In this document: one piece after another, positions 12,927-24,202 of the stretch
Numbering within the stretch: the first letter of the stretch is position 1
Layout: each line of letters opens with the position of its first letter
Assembly: GCA_037176705.1 (NCBI GenBank)
Contig: CM073885.1
Coordinates: forward strand, 218,190,290-218,254,289
Source of the DNA: Molossus alvarezi
Lineage: Eukaryota; Chordata; Mammalia; Chiroptera; Molossidae
Length of the DNA stretch: 64,000 nucleotides
Reading direction: 5' to 3'
The notes under the pieces: model-generated
What the model was told of the DNA's origin: nothing
The model's input: the letters and a program-made list of their open reading frames with translations, nothing else
Database searches by the model: none
Position numbers and translations under genes: made by a program

Positions 12927-13479
12927 TACATCCAAATCTGTGGGATGTGACTGAAGCAGTACCTAGAGGAAATGTATTGTTTTAAATGCTTATGTTGAGG
13001 AAGAAAAGTCTAAAATGAATGATCTGAAATTCCATGTTAAAAAACTAAAATCAAGTACCATAAAAATATACAAATATACAAAACTATAAAAATATACAAA
13101 AAGGGAAATAATATCGATTTGTTAAATCAGTTAGACTATAACTGAAAAATAATAAAAAACAAAAGCTGGCTATCTAAAAAAATATTGAAAAACCTCTAAC
13201 TCAACTAATCAAGAAAAAAAGAATACACAAGTAAATTCAATAATTTATAGGAAAGATACAAATTCCACAAAAAATGAAATTACCAATGCCGACACAAAAA
13301 CAGGCCTATAGCTAGGACAAAATTGAATTTATAAATAAAAACTTTCTCACAAAAAAAGCTACAAACCCAAATAACTTTACTAGTTTAAATCTAGTGAACA
13401 CTCAAAGAAGAAAGTATCCCAGTGCTATGGAAAATATCTTAAAAAACAGAGAAGGAGGGAACACTACAAACTCATTTTA

Positions 13480-13684
13480 TTTTACTATATTTATTTAGTT
13501 ATTAGAGGAAGGAGAGGGAGAGAGATAGAAACATCAATGAGAGAGAACATCGACTGGCTGCCTCCTGCATGCCTCCCACTGGGGATTTGGCCCACAACCT
13601 GGGCATGTGCCCTGACCAGGAATCGAACCGGCGACCTCTTGGTGCATGGGTTGATACTCCACCACTGAGCCACACCAGCCGGGC
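13480..13684 (-). mobile_element. Ves-type SINE, second subfamily
   Basis: The minus-strand copy has the diagnostic GCCCGGCTGGTGTGGCTCAG head and CCATGCACCAAGAGGTCGCC segment, unlike the TTTGGCTCAGCGGTTAGAGCG subfamily. Perfect 14-bp duplications ACAAACTCATTTTA lie at 13466-13479 and 13685-13698. Confidence 0.93.
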
Positions 13685-14412
13685 ACAAACTCATTTTAAA
13701 AGGCCAGAATTATTTCAATATCAAACCAGACAAAGATGTTACAAAAATAGAACACTTCAGACTAATAACTATCATGAAAATAGATGCAGAAATATCCCAA
13801 TATAATATTAACAAATAAAATCTAGCAACATTTAAAAAGTTAATAATAATGACCATGTAGGGTTCATCCAAAGAACATATCATTGGTTTAACATCTGAAA
13901 ATTAATCAATTTTCTTAACCAAATTGGGGCATTAAGGAGAAAAAATATATAGTTATATCAACAGATACAGAAAATCCATTTGACAAAATTCTACACATAA
14001 TCATGTTAAAAACTATCAGCAAACTAGGAATAGACGAATCTTTTTCAACCTGATAAAGGATACCTATAATAAAAACCTACGAGTAACATCATACTTAATT
14101 AAGAAAGATTGAACTCTTTTCTCCCTAATGTAGAACACATGGCAAGGGCATCCTCCCTCATCTCTGCTGTTTAAAACCGTCCTGGAGGTCCTACCCAATG
14201 AAATGAGGCAAGAAAAATAAACAAAAACCTGCAGAGTGGAAAGAAAGAAGTAAAGTGTTCTCTGCACATTGTGTACATAGAAAATCTTACAGAATCTGAA
14301 AAAACACTAGCAAAACTAATAAGTGATTTCAACAGTCACAATATATGAGATATATATACAAAAATAACTTTATACTAAATAATCCCTGTAAACATTAAAA
14401 ATTATAATTTTT

Positions 14413-14664
14413 TTTTTTTTTTATCCTCACCCGAGGACATTTTCCCATTTTTTTGGTTCAGGTAGAGTGGGAGGGAAAGAGAGGAACAGAGAGAGAGAGA
14501 GAAACATCGATGTGAAAGGAACACATCAAGTGGCTGCCACCCGTACGACCGACCAGGGCCGGGGACAAACTGCAACCGAGGTACGCGCCTTTAGCAGGAA
14601 CCGAACCCGGGTCTCTCAGGACCGCAGGTTGACGCTCTAACCACTGAGCCAAATCAGCCAGGGC
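14413..14664 (-). mobile_element. Ves-type SINE with perfect TSD
   Basis: A full minus-strand copy with 16-bp duplications AAAAATTATAATTTTT at 14397-14412 and 14665-14680. A CGCAGGTTGACGCTCTAACC head and GATGTGAAAGGAACACATC core are visible. Confidence 0.93.
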
Positions 14665-15383
14665 AAAAATTATAATTTTTAAAATTCTATTTGCAATAGT
14701 ATTAAAACATAAATTACTTAATGATAAACTTAGTAAACTATATGAGCTACCTGTACAGTGACAATAACAAAAATAGCACTGAGAAAAATTAAATGTTTTA
14801 AAGTGGTAAAATATAACAGGATCCTGGATTGAAAGATCCAGTATTTTAATATGTAAATCTTCCCCAAATTGATCTATACATTAGATAGGATCCCAGACAA
14901 ATATCCTATTAGGCTTATTGTCTGGAAATGTACAAGTATATTCTAAAAATTATTTAAAAATACAAAGAACCTACAACACAAAACAATTTTAAAAAGGAAT
15001 AAGGTGAAGGACATATTCTACCTTAGTTGTAAAGCTAAGTTATCAAGAATCAATACAGTAATATTAATATAGTGTCCAATAGAATAGAATAGTTAGTCCA
15101 GGAAATGAGCTACATGTGACTAGATTTTCTACCACGGTGTCAATGTAATCTAATGGAAAGGAACAGTCCATTCAACAAACAGTGCTAGAACAGTTTAACA
15201 TCAAAGGTGGAAGAGTGAACCTCATCCTTTATGTCACACAAATTTTAACCTAAAATGTATGTTAGACTTAAATGTAAAATTTGAAACTATAAAACTTCTT
15301 AAAGAAAATACAGGAGAAAAATTTCACGACCTTTATTGCACGGTTTTCTTAGGACACAAAAGTACTATTAAAGAAAAACTTGA

Positions 15384-15645
15384 GCCCTGGCTGATTTTGC
15401 TCAGTGGTTAGAGCGTCGGCCTGGGGTCCAGAGAGACCCAGGTTTGGTTCCTGCTAAGGGCACATACCTCGGTTGCAGTTTGTCCTTGGCCCTGGTTGGG
15501 GTCATTTGGGTGGCAACCACTTGATGTGTCTCTCTCACATTGATGTTTCTGTTTCTCTCTCTCTCTCTCTTTCTTCCTCTCTCTCCCTCACACTCTATCT
15601 GAACAAAAAATGGAAGGATGTCCTTGGGTGAGGATAAAAAAAAAA
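15384..15645 (+). mobile_element. Ves-type SINE, first of a tandem pair
   Basis: A full SINE beginning GCCCTGGCTGATTTTGCTCAG and ending GTCCTTGGGTGAGGATAAAA plus poly(A). The 14-bp target repeat AAAGAAAAACTTGA lies before it (15370-15383) and after it (15646-15659). Confidence 0.93.
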
Positions 15646-15659
15646 AAAGAAAAACTTGA

Positions 15660-15831
15660 CAGCCCTGGCCAGTGTTGCTCAGTGGTTAGAGTGTCAGCTC
15701 ATGGACCCAAGGGTCATGGGTTAGATTCCTGGTCAAGGGCACATATCTGGGTTGCAGGTTTGATCTCTGGCCCCGGTCTGGGTGCACGTGGGAGACAGAC
15801 AACCAATTGATGTGTCTCTCTCACATTGATG

Positions 15832-15862
<31 letters not shown>

Positions 15863-15944
15863 TCTCCCCCTTCCTTTCCTCCTTTCCTCTCTCTCTAAAA
15901 ATCAATGAAAAAAATATCCTTGGGTGAAGGTTAAAAAAAAGATA
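15660..15944 (+). mobile_element. Ves-type SINE, second of a tandem pair
   Basis: A different SINE subfamily (GTCAGCTCATGGACCCAAGG head, ATTCCTGGTCAAGGGCACAT). It directly follows the first SINE and is bounded by the same 14-bp repeat AAAGAAAAACTTGA, now in a third copy at 15945-15958. Two independent insertions used one target site. Confidence 0.93.
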
Positions 15945-16063
15945 AAAGAAAAACTTGATAAACTGAACTTCATCAATATTAAAACTTTTGGCATTAAAAG
16001 TTTTACAAGATATACAAAGAATACTTATAACATAATACTAAGAAGATGAATTACTCATTTTTA

Positions 16064-16140
16064 TTTTATTTTATTTTTATCATCACCCAAGGACATTTTT
16101 TGATATTTTGTTCAGATAGAAAGAGAGGGAGAGGGAGGGA

Positions 16141-16186
<46 letters not shown>

Positions 16187-16344
16187 TCAACGTGAAAGGG
16201 ACACATCGAGTGGCTGCCACCCGCACGACCAACCAGGGCCAGGGACAAACTGCAACCGAGGTACGTGCCCTTAGCGGGAACTGAACTCGGGTCTCTCCAG
16301 ACCGCAGGCCAACGCTCTAACCACTGAGCAAAACCAGCCAGGGC
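16064..16344 (-). mobile_element. Ves-type SINE with long (GA)n
   Basis: A full minus-strand copy. Its CT-rich part has expanded to a pure (GA)n microsatellite of about 40 bases around 16144-16182. The target duplications ATGAATTAC.CATTTTTA lie at 16046-16063 and 16345-16361 and differ by one base. Confidence 0.92.
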
Positions 16345-17139
16345 ATGAATTACCATTTTTAAGTGGGTAAAAAACCTGCAAGACATTTCATAAAGTAGAT
16401 ATATAAATGGCCAATAAGTATATGAAAAGGTCCTCAACAAACTTACGCTTCTGGTCAAGATGGAGTTACTGAGAAAAGATTTTTCGTCATGCCTGAACAA
16501 TTAAAAACCTGGACAAATATGTAAAACAACAGTTCTCAAAACCTTAGAAATCAGGCAATATGAGATTAGCTAACTTAACAAAATTAGCCCTATAAACCCC
16601 TGAACATACCATCGAAAGAAACTTTCCAGAACATGGTACATACAGAGAGAAATCAGATGGAATGTAAAAGTCTTTTTGAGTTGAAGTAAAAGTTGGAAGT
16701 CTACAGAAGCTAAGGCAGCCAGACAGTAGGGAAAAATACCAAAGGGGAAAGAAATGCAAAGTCAGAAAACTAGAAATCTGAAGAAGTGCACTCTCCACCA
16801 AGTACTGAGGATTTATGAGAAGAAACTACCAAACACTAGAGAGAGAAAAAAAAACTGTCAAAAAGCATTAGAAAGAACAATCCCTAAGAAACACACAGAG
16901 CCAAAATTAAAGCCTGTTCTCACTAGACAGAGTGTAAAGCTTCACAATGTATGGGGCATTCAGTAGATTATTCAGAAGTCCTTTACCTCGGTAGAGGGGC
17001 CAATTAGCTACAGACTTAAATGGAGCAATGGTTATGCTCAACAAAGCTTATGAACAAGAATCAAAAAGATCAAGCCATTTTCAAGTAACTTAACCATAAC
17101 ATAAATGCTTACATATTAAGGGATATTTATGGGAATGCA

Positions 17140-17395
17140 GCCCTGGCTGGTTTGGTTCAGCGGTTAGAGTGACGGCCTGTGGATTGGAGAGTCCTGGGTT
17201 CGGTTTCCACTAAGGTCACGTACCTTGGTTGCAGTTTGTCCCTGCCCTAGTTGGGGTCATGTGGGTGGCAACCACTCGATGTCTCTCTCTGACATCGATG
17301 TTTCTCTCTCTCTGTCTTCCCCCCTTTCTCCCTCCTGCTCTATCTGAAGATAAATGCAAAAAAATGTCCTCGGGTGAGAATTAAAAAAAAAAAAA
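17140..17395 (+). mobile_element. Ves-type SINE
   Basis: A full copy beginning GCCCTGGCTGGTTTGGTTCAG with the GACATCGATGTTTCTCTC core. Duplications GGAATGCA lie at 17132-17139 and 17396-17403. Confidence 0.92.
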
Positions 17396-17494
17396 GGAAT
17401 GCAAAATACCCATAATACAAGAAGTTATAACTCAGGACATGTGGCACCAAATGAAATATTAAAAGGCATGCAAATAAATAATAATATCTTTTTT

Positions 17495-17751
17495 TTTCCC
17501 CTTTATCCTCATTCAAGGCTCTTTCTCTGTTTATCTTCTGATAGAGTGGGAGAAAGGAAGAGAGAGGAAGAAAGAGAGAAACATCAATGAGAGAGAGACA
17601 TATTGACTAGTTGCCTCCTGCATGACCCTGACCAGGACCGGGAACGAACTGCAACCGAGGTACCTGCCCTTGACTGGAATCGAACCCATAACTCATTGGT
17701 CTGCTGCTCTGCAGGCCAATGCTCTAACCGCCGAGCCAAATTGGCCAGGGT
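17495..17751 (-). mobile_element. Ves-type SINE, diverged
   Basis: A minus-strand copy with head CCTGGCCAATTTGGCTCGGCGG at its right end. The middle differs from the other copies (TGCATGACCCTGACCAGGACC). Duplications ATAATATCTTTTT lie near 17482 and 17752. Confidence 0.88.
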
Positions 17752-18235
17752 ATAATATCTTTTTATAATAGCATAAGGAAGAAAAAAAACAATAATTTGA
17801 ATACAAAACAAATATGACACAGATGATAGAATATATAAGTATATTAAAAAGTTATAGCTATATTCAATATTTTCAAGAAGCTCAAGAAAAATTGGACATA
17901 TTAAGTGAAGACAGTGAAGAGACATTCTTAAAAAGGACCCAAACTGAATTTCTAGAATTGAAAACAATGTATAAAATGAATCATAAAATAGATTAAATTA
18001 ACAGAGTAGATGCAGAAGAAAAGATTAGCGAGCTTGAAGACATAGCCAAAAATAAAAAGCAATTCAAAAGTACCAGTACTAGACTTTACTTGTACTAAAA
18101 ATGAAGTAAATAATGACACTTGAAAATAGATTGTGATAAGTTAAAGGTGTATACTCCCATGCAATTACTAAAATAACACAACAATGATGTTATAACATAA
18201 AGGAGATAAAATTGAATCATTAACAAATCTCTATT

Positions 18236-18486
18236 GCCCTGGCCAGTTTGGCTCAGCGGTTAGAGCATCGGCCTGCGGTCCAGAGAGACCTGGGGTCGGT
18301 TCCCACTAAGGGCACGCACCTCATTTGCAGTTTGTCCCCAGCCCTGGTTGGTTGTGTGGGGGGCAGCTACTTGATTTGTCCCTTTCACATCGATGTTTCT
18401 CTCTCTCTCTCTTCCTCCCAGTCTATCTGAGCAAAAACATGAAAAAATGTCCTTGAGTGAGGATAAAAAAAAAATTAAAAAATAAA
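18236..18486 (+). mobile_element. Ves-type SINE
   Basis: A full copy beginning GCCCTGGCCAGTTTGGCTCAG. Perfect 11-bp duplications AAATCTCTATT lie at 18225-18235 and 18487-18497. Confidence 0.93.
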
Positions 18487-18625
18487 AAATCTCTATTAAT
18501 GCAAAAGAAAGCAGACGAGAAGGGAAAAGGGAATAACAAACAGAGGAAAAAAGAAACAAAGTTGCAGAATTAAACCCAATCATATCACTGTAACTGGCCT
18601 AAATATCCCAAAAGCAGAGATCAAA

Positions 18626-20140
18626 GGATCTCTGAGAGAGGCTGGGGATGGTGCCAGTGTGAACTGGCAGGGACGCCTGTGGATGTCCTAGGGTTTGATG
18701 TCAATTGTCCTTCATACTGGCATTCTGTGAGCTGTGCCAACATCTGTCCCTACAGGCCTCATCCCGCCTCCATCAGAGGGAAGGTGGGAGCCAGTGCTGT
18801 GGGACAAGCAGCAGTAAGGGCCGCGGAGCAGGAGGAGCTTGGCATCTTCTCCCCACAGGCCCGGCCAAGCAGTGACTTTGGCCTCTGGTTGCTCTTGCAC
18901 CAGGGCCCACTGCGTTTCTGAGGAGGATGTGGGCAGCAGTGTGTCACCCGGGCTTTATTTCTAGTGACCTCTATGTCTGTCCACAATTTGGGCAATAAGA
19001 TATGATTATTCATACCTCTGGCAAGTGAGAGAGACTCCAAGACATGTTGCAGAGTAGACAGGATGGGAGGCGGGGCCCTGCAGCCTCAGCACCAGGAAGG
19101 AAGACCTTGGTGCTGGAGACACTTGGTCATTTGCTGTGGAGCAGGACAGAAAGGTCATGGGGAGAGCAGGGTTCTCCCTGAGCCACGATGGAGGGCTAAA
19201 GGGAGTGTCTCTGAGGTGTAGGGAAGTAGTGTTTAGACCAGAGAAGGAATGGGTTGGGGGCCAGGATGGCCTCTGGGTCCACCACCCAAAGAAGGCAGCC
19301 TGTGCCTTTGAGGACCTCTGTGCACTGAGCTTGGAGTTCGCTGTCTCCTGGTTCCCACCTCACAAACTCCAGCCTCCTGTTAGACGAACCTCCTGGTGGT
19401 CTTCTTCTTCACAAGAGAACCTCCAGAATCCGGGCTTGGCCACAGGGGCAGGGCTGTGGCTGCTGCTGCTGCCTGGGGGCTCCTGCAGACCTCCCAGACA
19501 TGGGTTTCTGAGGTCTGAAGTCTCCGTCCCTGCAGGTCCAGCACCCAGGGTGCCTCAGCCCCGGTGCATGCCTCGGTCTCGGCACTGAAGGTGCCCTGTC
19601 ACACAGAAACTCCCTGTCACACCATGCGTGCCCCATGTCACTGCAGCCTTACCCACATCACATTCTGGTTTTGTTTGTTTATACCATCCATGCCTCTTGG
19701 TTTCAGTATGTTTGCTTCCTGGTGAGTTGAGCACTCCATATATTGGCGTTCTTGCATTCCCCTGGAAAGTGTGCCCATGCCCACATTCCTGGTGGCTCCA
19801 GCTGGCCATGGGCCTGTGGTGGTGCAGACACTCTCTAGTCTGCTATTTCCCACTGTTTATTTTATTGTCCAGAAATTCAGCTTTCCAACTAGTCAAATTT
19901 TTGAACTTCTGTTTTATAGCCTCTTCACTCCTTCAGTCCTTATTAAACAATTGTGCTCTACATCTGGGATGTTCTGTCTTCTCCAGTGTCCTGTGGCCTA
20001 GTGCCCAGGAGGTCTCGTGATCCAGGCCATCTGCACTGGTTCCCACGTTACTCCCCAGCTGCCTCTGCACTCATCACAGTGCCCTGCCCTGCTGCCTGCT
20101 GGAACCTGGTTTCTCTTGTGATAAACACTTGTCCTGACCC
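18626..20140. other. GC-rich 1.5-kb insertion of unknown origin inside an old L1
   Basis: L1-like sequence stops near 18625 (...AAGCAGAGATCAAAGG) and resumes near 20141 (ATTAAAAAAATCA ... CCAATTATATGCTTCCTGC), so this block was inserted into the L1. It is clearly richer in G+C than its flanks and contains several CCCTACAG/CCCCACAG/CCCTGCAG words. It ends near GATAAACACTTGTCCTGACCCA. Open frames reach 150 codons (19136-19588, +), but no protein was recognised. It could be an endogenous-retrovirus LTR, a retrocopy of a non-coding RNA or another element; no clear target duplication was found. Confidence 0.45.
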
Positions 20141-22480
20141 ATTAAAAAAATCATAAAGCACACCACCATCCAACTAATCCAATTATATGCTTCCTGCAAG
20201 AACGTTCCTTATATATATAAAGACATATTAAGTTAAAAGGTGAAAAAAATATACCATGTTAACACTAATTGAAAGAAAGCTTAAGTGGCTATATTAATAC
20301 CAGACAAAATAAAATTTAAAGGGATGAAGGGGATCATTTCAAAATAACATGTAAGTCAATTCAAAGGCTATAACAATCCTAAACATTAACATAGTAGCAG
20401 AATTTCAAAAGCAAAAACTTACAAAACATAAAACTGCAAGGAAAAACAAACAAATCTACATTATAGTAGGAGATTTTAACTTTACTCTTTAAATAATTGA
20501 TAGAACAAATAAACAAAAAACTTATTAGGGATATAGAATACTTGAACAACATTATCAACTAAATGGGTGTAATTGACATTTAAAGAGTATGTACAATAAA
20601 TAGTAGGATATGCACTCAGATAGAACCATATGCTAGGTCATAAACATTTCTAATAAATACAAAAGATTTCAAGTCATTTAAGGTATATTGTCTAACAACA
20701 AACAAATTAAATTTGAAACTGTAGAAAGAAAAGTATCTAAAAAATATCCAAATAACAAACTTCTAAATAACTCATCATCAAAGAAGAAATCAAAAGAAAA
20801 ATTATAAAGTATTTTGAATTGAATAAAAATGAAAAATACAACATATCAAAATCGATGGGATGTTTCTAAGGCAGTACTTGGAGGGAAATATATAGCACTA
20901 ACTCTATTATAATTTAAGGTCTCAAATAATGACTTCAGCTTCCTCAGAAAAAGAACTAATTAAACTCAAAGAGAATAAAAGAAAAAATAATAAAAATAAA
21001 ACTAGATGTACATTAAATAGAAAACAGAAAATTAATTTTAAAAATCAGTGTTTCTCAAAGTACTTCTTCATGAAGACCAATAAAATGAAAAAACCTCCAA
21101 CAAGACTAATGAGGAACAAAAGGAGATAGCACAAATAACTAGGACACAAACAATAAATGATACTAAACAACTGGATATCCATATGCAAAAAAAATGAACT
21201 TACATCAAAATCTTGAACCACGTACAAAAATTACTTCATAATAGATTCCAAACCTTAATTTAAAACTACAAAACCTCCAGAGGAAAATAAAATCTTTGTA
21301 AGCTTGGGTTATACAAAGATTTCTTAGCTATGACATAGAAAGCACAATCCATAAATGAGAAAACTGATAAATCCAATTTCATCAAAATTCTAAAATTTTG
21401 CTCTGCCTAAAACAGTGTTTAATAGAATAAAAAGGGAGGGGGAGGGGGAATCAGTGGGGGGAAAAGGAGAAACATCTGTAACAAAAATAAATTAATTAAA
21501 AAATAAATAAATAAAACTTAAAAAAGAGAGAATAAAAAGATAAACTACAGACTGTAAGAAAATACTTGCAAATTACATAATTATATCCAAAATATGTACA
21601 GAATTCACAAATCTCAATAATAAAAACAAACATCTCAATACAAAAATGGGCAAGAGATATGAACAACCAGTTTATCTAAGAAGAGGTGAAAATTGCAAAT
21701 AGGCACAAGAAAGATGCAATATCATTAGTCACTGGAGAAATACAAAGTAAAACTACAACATGATATACTCTACACCTACTAGAATGCTAAAATTAAATAG
21801 ATTAACCTTCCCAACAGTAGGTGAGGATGCAAAGCAAATGGAATTCTCATATATTGTGGGTGGGAATGTATAATAGTAACCACTATAGAAAACTGTTTAG
21901 TGTTTTCTTAAAAAGTTCAACATGTATCTAACATATGATCTAGCCAGTCTCCTATGCATTTCCCAGAATGAAAGCACATGTCTATTCAAAGACTTAAATA
22001 CAAGTGTCCAAAGCAATTTTATTTGTAACAGCTAAAAAGCAGAAACAATCAAGATGCCAATTAACAGGTAAATGAAGAAATACACTGTGGTATATCCATA
22101 CAGTGCAATAATACTCATCAAATAAAAAGGGATGAATTATTATACATATTACATAGATGAAAATTAGTATAATTATGATGGGTGACAGAAGACAGAAAAA
22201 GGTGCATAATGTATGATTCTACTCATGTAAAATTCTAGAAAATTCAATATATTAATGGTAACAGAAAGTAGATCAGTGGTTGCGGGGGGAGGAGGATTGG
22301 GAGGAGAAAATAGAGGAATTTCATAGAGGCATAGGAAACTTTTAAGGTATGACTATGTGCATTTTCTTGATTATGTGATGGTTTTACAAATGTATACATA
22401 TGTTAAAACCTATCAAATCATATACTTGGCAATATGTATAGTTTGTTATACCAATTATAACTCAGAAAAGCTGATTTAAA
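20141..22480 (+). mobile_element. Old LINE-1 ORF2 and 3' UTR
   Basis: The L1 that begins near 16444 seems to continue. The endonuclease region lies near 20460 (GTAGGAGATTTTAACTTTACTC), the later ORF2 parts near 21230-22100, and a 3' UTR with GTTGCGGGGGGAGGAGGATTGG near 22277 closes near 22480. All frames are destroyed. A 94-bp younger L1 tail is inserted at 21435-21528. Confidence 0.7.
21435..21528 (+). mobile_element. Extremely 5'-truncated young-type L1 tail
   Basis: A 94-bp piece of L1 3' UTR (GGAGGGGGAGGGGGAATCAG ... GGAGAAACATCTGTAACAAA) plus an A-rich tail. It lies between 11-bp duplications AGAATAAAAAG at 21424-21434 and 21529-21539. It belongs to the same 3' UTR family as the elements ending at 30444 and 41731 and the minus-strand one at 62580. 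Confidence 0.8.
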
Positions 22481-22484
22481 AATA

Positions 22485-23165
22485 AATATTCAACCTCTTT
22501 AAACATCAGAGAAATACAAATTAAAACCAAACTGAGGCATCACTATACCCTCACTAGAATGGCTAAATAAGTTTGACACCAAGTGTTGGTGATGATATTT
22601 AGCAAATAGAACCATCACACAGTGCTTTGGGAACCTAAAATGTTACAATCACTTCAGAAATAATTCTGAAAATTTCTTTACAAAGGTAAACATATTCCTA
22701 CCACATGACTTAGGAATTATACTAATATATAGAAATTTATGTTTACATGAAGACTTGTACTCAAATATTCATGGCAACTTTATTTGAAATAGCCAAAAAC
22801 TGAAACTATCCCAAATGGCCATTAACAGAGGAATGGATAAAGAATTTGTGGTATATCATATAATATAATATTACTTAGCAGCCAAATGAATCTGATATAC
22901 ACAATAACATAGAAGAATTTTCTTAATTAAGCTACATGAAAAAAAAAAAAACAAATTGAAAAGAGTACATATGTAATGATTCTAGTCTATAAAATTATCT
23001 GGCAAAACTAGTTTATAGTGACATAAAGAAGATCAGGTCTGCAGGCAGAGATGCAAGTATTGGTTAAAAAGAAGAAAAAGGGAACCCTTTGGTGTGATGG
23101 AGCTGTTGGATATCAAGTATGGATGTGGGCCACTACATCTTTCTCAAAAACCATCAAACATAATT
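22485..23165 (+). mobile_element. Old LINE-1 ORF2 C-terminal fragment
   Basis: It repeats the ORF2 C-terminal region (CATCAGAGAAATACAAATTAAAACC ... CCATTAACAGAGGAATGGATAAA) just after another L1 3' end, so it is a separate insertion. No frame is intact. Confidence 0.65.
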
Positions 23166-23183
23166 TATGACTTATAAAATTTG

Positions 23184-23405
23184 CCCGGCTGGTGTGGCTC
23201 AGCGGTTGAGCATCAACCCATGCACCAAGAGGTCGCCAGTTCAATTCCCAGCCAGGGCACATGCCCAGGTTGTGGGCCAAATCCCCAATGGGGGACATGC
23301 AGGAGGTGGCCAACTAATGTTCTCTCATCAATGTTTCTCTCTCTCTCTCTCTTCCTTCCTCTCCCTAAAATCAATAAAGGAAGAAAAATTTTTTTTAAAA
23401 AAGAC
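23184..23405 (+). mobile_element. Ves-type SINE, second subfamily
   Basis: A full copy with the GCCCGGCTGGTGTGGCTCAG head and CATGCACCAAGAGGTCGCCAG segment, ending CTAAAATCAATAAAGGAAG. Imperfect duplications AAAATTTG / AAAACTTG lie at 23176 and 23406. Confidence 0.9.
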
Positions 23406-23489
23406 AAAACTTGAAACAATTACTATGGAAGAAATTATATCTGTGAAAAATTTTATGAACTCAATTTGAAAAATATAGATTACTTTAGA

Positions 23490-23655
23490 CTTGGACGTTG
23501 TGGCTCAGTTGGTTGGGGCATCATCCAATGCACCGGAAGTTCATATATTTGAATCCTGGTCAGGGCATATACTTAGGTTGAAGGTTCAGTCACTTACAAG
23601 AGGCAACAGATCTCTCTCTTTTCTGCCCTCTCTAAAATCAATAAAATATATATAA
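23490..23655 (+). mobile_element. Ves-type SINE, old diverged copy
   Basis: GTTGTGGCTCAGTTGGTTGGGGC, then CCTGGTCAGGGCATATACTTAGGTTG and CTCTCTAAAATCAATAAAAT follow the second-subfamily order, but with many changes and a shortened middle. Confidence 0.8.
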
Positions 23656-24078
23656 TACTTTATAAGAAAATATGTAAATGACTAAAATTGAGACCAAAAA
23701 GTTCTATAAAATCAGAAAAAAAAAAAAAGACATTTTTAGGTTTCCAAAAATTTAATTCTTACAGACAATTTTATGGGTAAAGTCTTTCAATCTGTTGAAC
23801 TGATCATACCTATTTGATAGCACAGAAAAGTATAATTTATTTAATCAAGTTAAAGCTGGTAAACTATCAAATTCATGTAAAACTACAAAATTCTACTCTA
23901 ATCAAGTAATATTTCTTAAAAGAATGCAAAGATAGTCCAATATCTTAATATTGTTTATCCTCAAATAAACAAAAACAGAACTTTATATTCTTCTAAATCA
24001 ATTGCCAAAGAGTATTTGATAAAGAGATACAGTTAAGACTTAAACATTTTAAACTGAGAATAAACAGCTTATATTTTA

Positions 24079-24202
24079 TTTTATTTTATTTATTTATTTT
24101 TTTGGTACGTGCCCCTGGCCGCTAGGGCCTAGCGGGAACTAAACCCGGGGCTTTCTGGTCTGCAGGCCAATGCTCCAACTGCTGAGCCAAACCAGCCAGG
24201 GC
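24079..24202 (-). mobile_element. Ves-type SINE, head-only form with perfect TSD
   Basis: The minus-strand copy has only the tRNA-like head (GCCCTGGCTGGTTTGGCTCAG ... GCATTGGCCTGCAGACCAG), ending GGGGCACGTACC followed at once by an A-rich tail. Perfect 17-bp duplications AAACAGCTTATATTTTA lie at 24062-24078 and 24203-24219, so this short form inserted as such. It shares its internal endpoint with the copy at 5607. Confidence 0.88.

Larger units (their letters stand above)
11880..16440 (+). mobile_element. Old LINE-1 ORF2, much interrupted
   Basis: Diverged ORF2 sequence can be followed in order. The endonuclease part (GTTGGAGATTTCAACACTACACTTCA, near 12065) comes first, then the reverse-transcriptase part around 13860-14220 (region equivalent to the first catalytic Asp near 13960). 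C-terminal pieces follow near 15950-16040 and 16370-16440. Stops and frameshifts are everywhere. It is broken by the Tigger-like element at 12402-12926 and by SINEs at 13480, 14413, 15384, 15660 and 16064. Confidence 0.75.
16444..18625 (+). mobile_element. Old LINE-1 5' part (5' UTR / ORF1-like)
   Basis: The start CTTCTGGTCAAGATGGAGTTA resembles an L1 5' UTR. Around 17880-18050 a decayed ORF1-like stretch is visible (CCCAAACTGAATTTCTAGAATTG, then GCAGAAGAAAAGATTAGCGAG), and 18590-18620 looks like the start of ORF2 (GGCCTAAATATCCCAAAAGCAG). No frame is intact. It is interrupted by SINEs at 17140, 17495 and 18236. It appears to continue at 20141 after the GC-rich insertion. Confidence 0.65.

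Noticed and set aside
15370..15958. Three regularly spaced direct repeats that might suggest an array
   Set aside because: The spacers are SINEs and the repeats are target-site duplications; this is not a CRISPR-like array.
16066..16500. 144-codon minus-strand frame
   Set aside because: It reads through a Ves SINE and its (GA)n tract; similar frames occur in almost every Ves copy (for example 14458-14652, 13491-13694, 59925-60122).
19136..19588. 150-codon frame in the GC-rich block
   Set aside because: Long open frames are expected in GC-rich DNA; the translated sequence has no recognisable domain.
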